From Candidatus Magasanikbacteria bacterium GW2011_GWA2_56_11 (lineage in GTDB: Bacteria > Patescibacteriota > Patescibacteriia > Magasanikbacterales > UBA922): a stretch of 33,893 nucleotides of DNA. How positions within the stretch are numbered: the first letter of the stretch is position 1; every line of letters begins with the position of its first letter. The position numbers and the translations under genes are program-made. This document shows, piece by piece, positions 30,457 to 33,893 of the stretch. The stretch lies in the NCBI GenBank assembly GCA_001004885.1, contig LCRX01000001.1:73849-107741 (forward strand). The letters are read 5' to 3'. The notes beneath the pieces were generated by a model. The model had not been told where the DNA came from and searched no databases. It saw nothing but the letters and a program-made list of their open reading frames with translations.

Positions 30457-31911
30457 TTATCTGCTTGGGTTTAACGGTAAGTGGACTATAAATTTTGTGC
30501 CTATGCCCGGCCGGCTGGCGACGGTAATCGTGCCGCCAAGCTCTTGAGTTACTATACGAGAAACAGTCGCGAGCCCTATCCCCAGCCCGTGTCCTGGTTT
30601 TTTGGTGGTAACCAGCGGATCAAATATGCGCGGCAGGATATCGGCCGGTATGCCCTGTCCGCGGTCCGATACGGTCAGTTCAACTCCGCCCGGTGTCTCT
30701 GCCAGGGTGATATCGATGAAACGCTCTCCGGGTTCGGGGACTCCTTCATAAGCGTCAATGGCGTTGGCCGTCAAATTGACCACCACTTGGTGGAATTTGA
30801 TGGCGTTACCCCACATAAAAACAGGCTTTTCCGGTTGCAGGCGGATTTCCGCCGACAGCGTGCGCGCTTTGTACCCGAGGACATCGATGGCTTGTTGTAT
30901 TTCGTCGCGCAAAGAGAAATACGTCCTCGTGTCTTCGTTTTGAATTTGTTTTTTGATCATCCCCATAAACTGCTCCAGTTTCTTGGTGGCCGAGAATGCC
31001 TGGTTAAGGCGATTTTTGGTTTCGTCGAGTGTCGTCAGCCGGCCGGAAGTGAGTTGTTCGAGGTGAAGCGATACGGCCGTTAAGGGGTTTACGATGTCGT
31101 GGAAAAAGCCCGAGGCCAGACGCCCGAATTCGGCGAAGCGGTAGACCTGTTCAAAATTTTTGAGCTGGACTTCTTTTAATTTTTTCGTCCGTTCTTCCAC
31201 CCGGCTTTCGAGCAGGTCGCGGTCTTTTTTTATCGTTGCCTCCGAACGTCGCGCGCGGCGCAGCGATTTTTCAATTTCCCGGTTGGATAGCCAGGTAACA
31301 ATGGCGAACAGGCCCAGCATGACGCCAAGCTCGATAACATATGTCCATTGGACCGGGTCGGCTAGCCAACGTTGGTCGAAAGCGACAAACCCCCGGCGAT
31401 TGCCGTAATACAGGCAGCCAAGATAAAACACGATGAAGCCGGAGACGGCGAAGGCGGCTCGCGTGCCGGCAAGGATGCTCAGCATGACCACCACCAGAGC
31501 AAGTCCGAGCAGAGGAATTTCGAGAAGCAGTCCCCAATGGTACAGCGAATAGGCGCTCGGAAAGAAATACACGGCCACCAGCAGGTAGGCAGCGGGGTGG
31601 TAGTGCCCCAATCTCGATAGGACATAGAGCCCGATAAAGACGCTGACGAGGAGACCGGCTGAAAGCGGCGTGATGCCTTTGTACGAGCTGCCTTCGGCCA
31701 GGCGATTCAGACAAACTGACAAGAAAAATAAAGCCGAGAGCGCGAGTGAGCCGGCGAGAAGTATGTTAAGGATATATTCCCGGCGGGCATCGTCTTCGCG
31801 CCGTGATTTCGGCGCCAGTTGGCGGCCAATAAGAAAACAGATACTCCGGGCTATTGACGCGAAACGGCGCACGACCGGGGGCCAGTTTGGTTTTAAGCGC
31901 GGAGTATCCAT
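30457..31911 (-). CDS. Membrane sensor histidine kinase, first gene of the terpene operon
   Basis: 484 residues from the ATG at 31911. This start is uncertain because the frame is open to 32070 and the base before ATG is A. About six hydrophobic segments lie between residues 45 and 210 with no large outside loop, so it probably senses a membrane or intracellular cue. A coiled-coil stalk (215-250) follows, then the dimerisation/phosphoacceptor helix with FFHDIVNPLTA (His271), then the ATPase domain: VVVNLTANAIDA, DRGQGIP, GHGLGIGLATV. The HDxxNPL form resembles NtrB-type kinases. The terpene synthase starts 3 bases after its stop. The OmpR-type regulator lies just upstream in the same direction but is separated by a strong terminator. 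Confidence 0.9.
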   Translation of the reverse strand: MDTPRLKPNWPPVVRRFASIARSICFLIGRQLAPKSRREDDARREYILNILLAGSLALSALFFLSVCLNRLAEGSSYKGITPLSAGLLVSVFIGLYVLSRLGHYHPAAYLLVAVYFFPSAYSLYHWGLLLEIPLLGLALVVVMLSILAGTRAAFAVSGFIVFYLGCLYYGNRRGFVAFDQRWLADPVQWTYVIELGVMLGLFAIVTWLSNREIEKSLRRARRSEATIKKDRDLLESRVEERTKKLKEVQLKNFEQVYRFAEFGRLASGFFHDIVNPLTAVSLHLEQLTSGRLTTLDETKNRLNQAFSATKKLEQFMGMIKKQIQNEDTRTYFSLRDEIQQAIDVLGYKARTLSAEIRLQPEKPVFMWGNAIKFHQVVVNLTANAIDAYEGVPEPGERFIDITLAETPGGVELTVSDRGQGIPADILPRIFDPLVTTKKPGHGLGIGLATVSRIVTQELGGTITVASRPGIGTKFIVHLPLNPSR

Positions 31912-31922
31912 TATCTGCCGGG

Positions 31923-32036
31923 CTAGACCGCCGACCACGGCGGGGACGAGCTGGCAATAGAGACGGCTAAACTGCCGAGCATGATCTTGCCTCTCGCGGC
32001 CTTGGCGGTCAGAATGGCGGTGATTAGGTTCGCCAT
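31923..32036 (-). other. 37-codon open frame resembling a degenerate ParA P-loop start
   Basis: On the complement, the ATG at 32036 (AAAT before it) encodes MANLITAILTAKAARGKIM followed by LGSLAVSIASS and a stop at 31923. It lines up with ParA/MinD N-termini (strand, then GKGGxGKTT, then xNLAxxLA) but with the P-loop glycines changed to Ala and the Thr pair to Ile-Met. It precedes the kinase ATG by 11 bases. It could be a leader peptide, a relic of a ParA gene or coincidence. The gap 32071-32232 otherwise holds only a weak TTGACT/GAAAAT promoter candidate. Confidence 0.3.
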
Positions 32037-32232
32037 ATTTTGTCTTTCCGGTATCGCTGTCCCTAGGCAAGGGAAACGATACTAGAGGGATAAAATTTTG
32101 CCGTAAACGCGACGGCTGTCGACCCCAGCGCGGTTTTTCGGCGAGTACCCCACAGAGAGCGCGCCGTGGTGTACCAGACTAGTATACTGGGCGGGAGATG
32201 AAATTTTCATAACATTTATTTTTGAGTCAATT

Positions 32233-32270
32233 AACAAAATTTTCCTCTTATTTAAGAGGAAAATTTTGTT
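32233..32270. terminator. Strong terminator between response regulator and kinase operon
   Basis: Perfect 17-base-pair arms (32233-32249 and 32254-32270) with an ATTT loop. Short A and T tracts within the stem allow action on both strands. It starts 6 bases after the regulator stop on the minus strand, so the kinase operon needs its own promoter. Confidence 0.85.
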
Positions 32271-32275
32271 CTCAG

Positions 32276-32950
32276 TCAGGCTTTGCTGTCAAGTTTGTAA
32301 CCTCTTCCGGGAACGGTGTGGATAAGTTTTTGCTTGCCATGGCCTTCAATTTTTTTACGCAGACGCAAGACGTGGGTTTCAATGGTATTCGAGAACGGAT
32401 CAGCGTCGCGATCCCAGACATGCTCGAGGAGCGCGGCGCGCGACACTACCTCGCCGCGCCGTCGTACAAGATACTCGAGGAGCATGTATTCCTTGCGGTT
32501 GAGAGTGATTTCCCGTTTGCCCCGCCGGACACTCTGACGTTGGGTATCGAGGGACAAGTCGCCTACGCAGTACAGATCGTCGGTGATCATGGGACGGCGG
32601 CGGAGCATGGCGCGGATGCGGGCCTGGAGCTCGGCAAAGGAGAACGGTTTGGTGAGATAGTCGTCCGCTCCGGTGTTCAGCAGTTCGACCTTGGTTTGAA
32701 TATCGGTTACTACGGAGAGGATCAGGATCGGTACCCGCTTATTTCTCTCCCGGACTTCGCGGCAAATTATTGAGCCGTTTTTGCCGGGTAAATGATAGTC
32801 AAGAATTATCAGGTCGTAATCGTGCGTGCGCGCCCAGTACGATCCGGTTTCTCCGTCGCGGGCCAGGTCGACAACATAACAGGCATCACCGAGGCCGGCC
32901 TTAATAGAATCGCCAAGTTCGTCTTGGTCCTCGATAACTAAGAGACGCAT
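32276..32950 (-). CDS. OmpR/PhoB-family response regulator
   Basis: 224 residues. The receiver domain has acidic pocket IEDQDE (Asp8), phosphorylation site LIILDYHLPG (Asp51), a switch Ser/Thr region ILSVVTD and LTKPF (Lys101). The C-terminal winged helix runs from about 125: LDTQRQSVRRGKREITLN, LEYLVRRRGEVVSR, TIETHVLRLRKKIE and HTVPGRGYKL. It is a DNA-binding transcription factor controlled by phosphorylation, most simply by the kinase encoded next downstream. The start ATG at 32950 has CCT before it. Its promoter lies at 32975-33003 inside the preceding terminator. Whether it controls the terpene operon is an inference from position. Confidence 0.96.
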   Translation of the reverse strand: MRLLVIEDQDELGDSIKAGLGDACYVVDLARDGETGSYWARTHDYDLIILDYHLPGKNGSIICREVRERNKRVPILILSVVTDIQTKVELLNTGADDYLTKPFSFAELQARIRAMLRRRPMITDDLYCVGDLSLDTQRQSVRRGKREITLNRKEYMLLEYLVRRRGEVVSRAALLEHVWDRDADPFSNTIETHVLRLRKKIEGHGKQKLIHTVPGRGYKLDSKA

Positions 32951-32974
32951 AGGGCCGTTTGCTTTTTGCTATTT

Positions 32975-33003
32975 ACTCTATCATTTTATTTCAGGTATAG
33001 CAA
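32975..33003 (-). promoter_or_regulatory. Promoter of the response regulator, overlapping the preceding terminator
   Basis: On the complement: TTGCTA (32998-33003), a 17-base spacer and TAGAGT (32975-32980) preceded by TGA. The -35 box uses the end of the upstream terminator's U tract. The leader is about 18 bases. Confidence 0.6.
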
Positions 33004-33028
33004 AAAGGACCCGGGCGGGTCCTTTTTG
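33001..33028 (-). terminator. Terminator after the CHRD fragment
   Basis: A 12-base-pair stem (33001-33012 with 33017-33028) with loop GCCC on the minus strand and a U5 tract at its 3' arm. It lies 10 bases past the CHRD-fragment stop. Confidence 0.82.
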
Positions 33029-33037
33029 GCGTTCAAC

Positions 33038-33532
33038 CTAGAATCCGAATGACTCCAGCAGATTTTTCAATTGCGGCACTAAACCGCGCAGCTGGTTCAA
33101 CAGCGATTCGCGTACGGTAATAACGAAAGTGCGCGCCCCTGGTATATCGTCCTCCACTTCGCGGATGGCAATATCTGTCGAGGTGGCAAAAGGCGGGCCG
33201 CCGATGCCGTCGGATGACTTCATCTCGATCTGGCCGCGAATTTCGCCGTCAGGATTGGCGCTCGTGTGCACGTTTACGTAAAGCTGGCCATCCCGCATAG
33301 CCTGAGTGAGCGCGGCCAGGCTGCCGATACTGGGGTTGCAGGTGCTGGCTGCCGGGAGAATGTCGTCTGCCTGGATGGCGCCGGCGGCCAGTCGGCCTTC
33401 GATATCAACCGGAGCGTCGGGGATAAACAGATTAACTATTGGCGGCCCCTCAGCTCCCGGCGCCGCGAGCCCGCCGGAGATCGCGGACCATTTCTGCAAC
33501 AGTCTGATAACGGTCTTCCCGTTGCTTCTCAA
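33038..33532 (-). pseudogene. CHRD-domain protein fragment lacking its N-terminal half
   Basis: From about base 33475 down, the frame encodes GLAAPGAEGPPIVNLFIP, then about 65 residues later LYVNVHTSANPDGEIRGQ, the second half of a CHRD domain, followed by a tail ending in VPQLKNLLESFGF. CHRD domains are extracellular beta domains of uncertain role. The expected first half and a signal peptide are missing: upstream this frame only overlaps the kinase gene's C-terminus in another frame (33450-33532) and makes no recognisable protein. The nominal start at 33532 is therefore not credible. The fragment looks like the downstream partner of a deletion or mis-join with the kinase gene near 33453-33475. 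A good terminator follows. Confidence 0.65.
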
Positions 33533-33893
33533 GCGCGCTATTCAGGACATGGAGAACCTCCGCTGAAGCGTCGGGAACGAATTTTAAAAGGGACTCTGGT
33601 TCTTCATTCAAGATCGAATACATCAGTGCTGCATCATGTTCGCCGCGAAAGGGGAGGTGACCGGTGAGCATTTCGAACAAGACAGCGCCGAAGGAAAAGA
33701 TATCGGAACGATGATCCGAGTCCGCGCCCTGAATTTGTTCCGGCGCCATGTAACCAAGCGTTCCCACCGTGCTGGTGGCTTTTGTGAGTTTAAGCGAGCC
33801 TTTCAGCTTCGCCAGACCGAAATCCATCACTTTGATTTGATTCTTCTTGTTCACCATGATGTTGTCAGACTTAATATCACGGTGGACGATGCC
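33450..33893 (-). CDS. Ser/Thr protein kinase (PknB-type), C-terminal part of kinase domain, partial at window end
   Basis: About 147 residues are visible, open to the window edge. In order: GIVHRDIKSDNIMVN (catalytic loop HRD, at the very edge), VMDFGLAKL (DFG), the activation segment ending GTLGYMAPEQ, HRSDIFSFGAVLFEMLTG (subdomain IX) and REDRYQTVAEMVRDLR (subdomain XI). This is a Hanks-type kinase that phosphorylates Ser/Thr. The N-lobe lies outside the window. The frame stops 5-6 residues after the domain end, with no linker, membrane helix or sensor domain as PknB-like kinases usually have, and the end coincides with the start of recognisable CHRD sequence in another frame. The C-terminus was therefore probably lost. 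Confidence 0.88.
   Translation of the reverse strand, partial: GIVHRDIKSDNIMVNKKNQIKVMDFGLAKLKGSLKLTKATSTVGTLGYMAPEQIQGADSDHRSDIFSFGAVLFEMLTGHLPFRGEHDAALMYSILNEEPESLLKFVPDASAEVLHVLNSALEKQREDRYQTVAEMVRDLRRARGAGS

Noticed and set aside
31912-32070. N-terminal extension of the histidine kinase up to base 32070
   Set aside because: The extra 53 residues are polar and Arg/His/Gln-rich, resemble no domain, and overlap the ParA-like frame; the ATG at 31911 gives a normal kinase start.
32181-32186. TATACT on the minus strand as the kinase-operon -10 box
   Set aside because: No acceptable -35 lies 16-18 bases upstream; the TTGACT/GAAAAT pair closer to the terminator is slightly better but also weak, so neither was called as a promoter.
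1-33893. CRISPR arrays, reverse transcriptases, transposases and integrases
   Set aside because: I looked for regularly spaced repeats and the catalytic motifs of these enzymes and saw none.

Overview
The window looks like chromosomal DNA of an uncultured bacterium. I would guess Candidatus Patescibacteria (CPR) or a similar lineage. The reasons are compact, mostly + strand gene strings, many lineage-type hypothetical proteins, an archaeal-like purine phosphoribosyltransferase, a PEP-utiliser mobile domain without its usual partner domains, and almost no Shine-Dalgarno sequences. No rRNA is present, so the taxon is an inference. Promoters read as ordinary sigma-70 type (TTGnnn - 16 to 18 - TAnnnT).

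Layout. 1-1221: 3' end of a Cu(I) P1B-type ATPase. 1504-3123: Tat-exported protein with a caspase/legumain-like catalytic dyad. 3256-7574: large secreted LamG plus fibronectin-III adhesin-like gene, broken by a frame-changing deletion in its LamG domain. 7649-8944: rpmG (bL33), a DUF1189 membrane protein and tRNA-Trp, each with clear promoters or terminators. 8956-14925: AT-richer accessory stretch directly downstream of tRNA-Trp. It holds a small protein plus a frameshifted Fic protein, a PsbP-like protein, a lipoprotein, an HExxH metallopeptidase-like/PEP-mobile-domain/zinc-ribbon gene string and a membrane protein. 15102-19818: small coiled-coil protein, purine phosphoribosyltransferase, HAD phosphatase, GT-C-like membrane protein and a GH6 lipoprotein that has lost catalytic aspartates. 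19994-20112: long imperfect inverted repeat. 20148-27365: YceI protein, DEAD-box helicase, efflux-type adaptor, gpmI, a DUF2267 protein (minus strand), a DoxX-like membrane protein and a possible baeRF/host-attachment-like protein. 27444-32950 (minus strand): two-component regulator, then a tightly packed sensor kinase - terpene synthase - prenyl diphosphate synthase operon. 33038-33893 (minus): a CHRD-domain fragment joined out of frame to a Ser/Thr kinase that runs off the window.

Most interesting points. (1) The minus-strand operon makes an isoprenyl diphosphate next to a 650-residue protein carrying both a class II (DxDD) and a class I (DDxxD-type) terpene synthase motif, with a sensor kinase as first gene; I cannot name its product. 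(2) 25 of 28 assigned starts have T immediately before ATG and nearly all lack a Shine-Dalgarno sequence. The two starts with C there both carry AAGGAG, and one belongs to the foreign-looking GH6 gene. (3) Three genes are broken or joined at short repeats or homopolymers (LamG, Fic, kinase/CHRD), which could be real decay or assembly artefacts.
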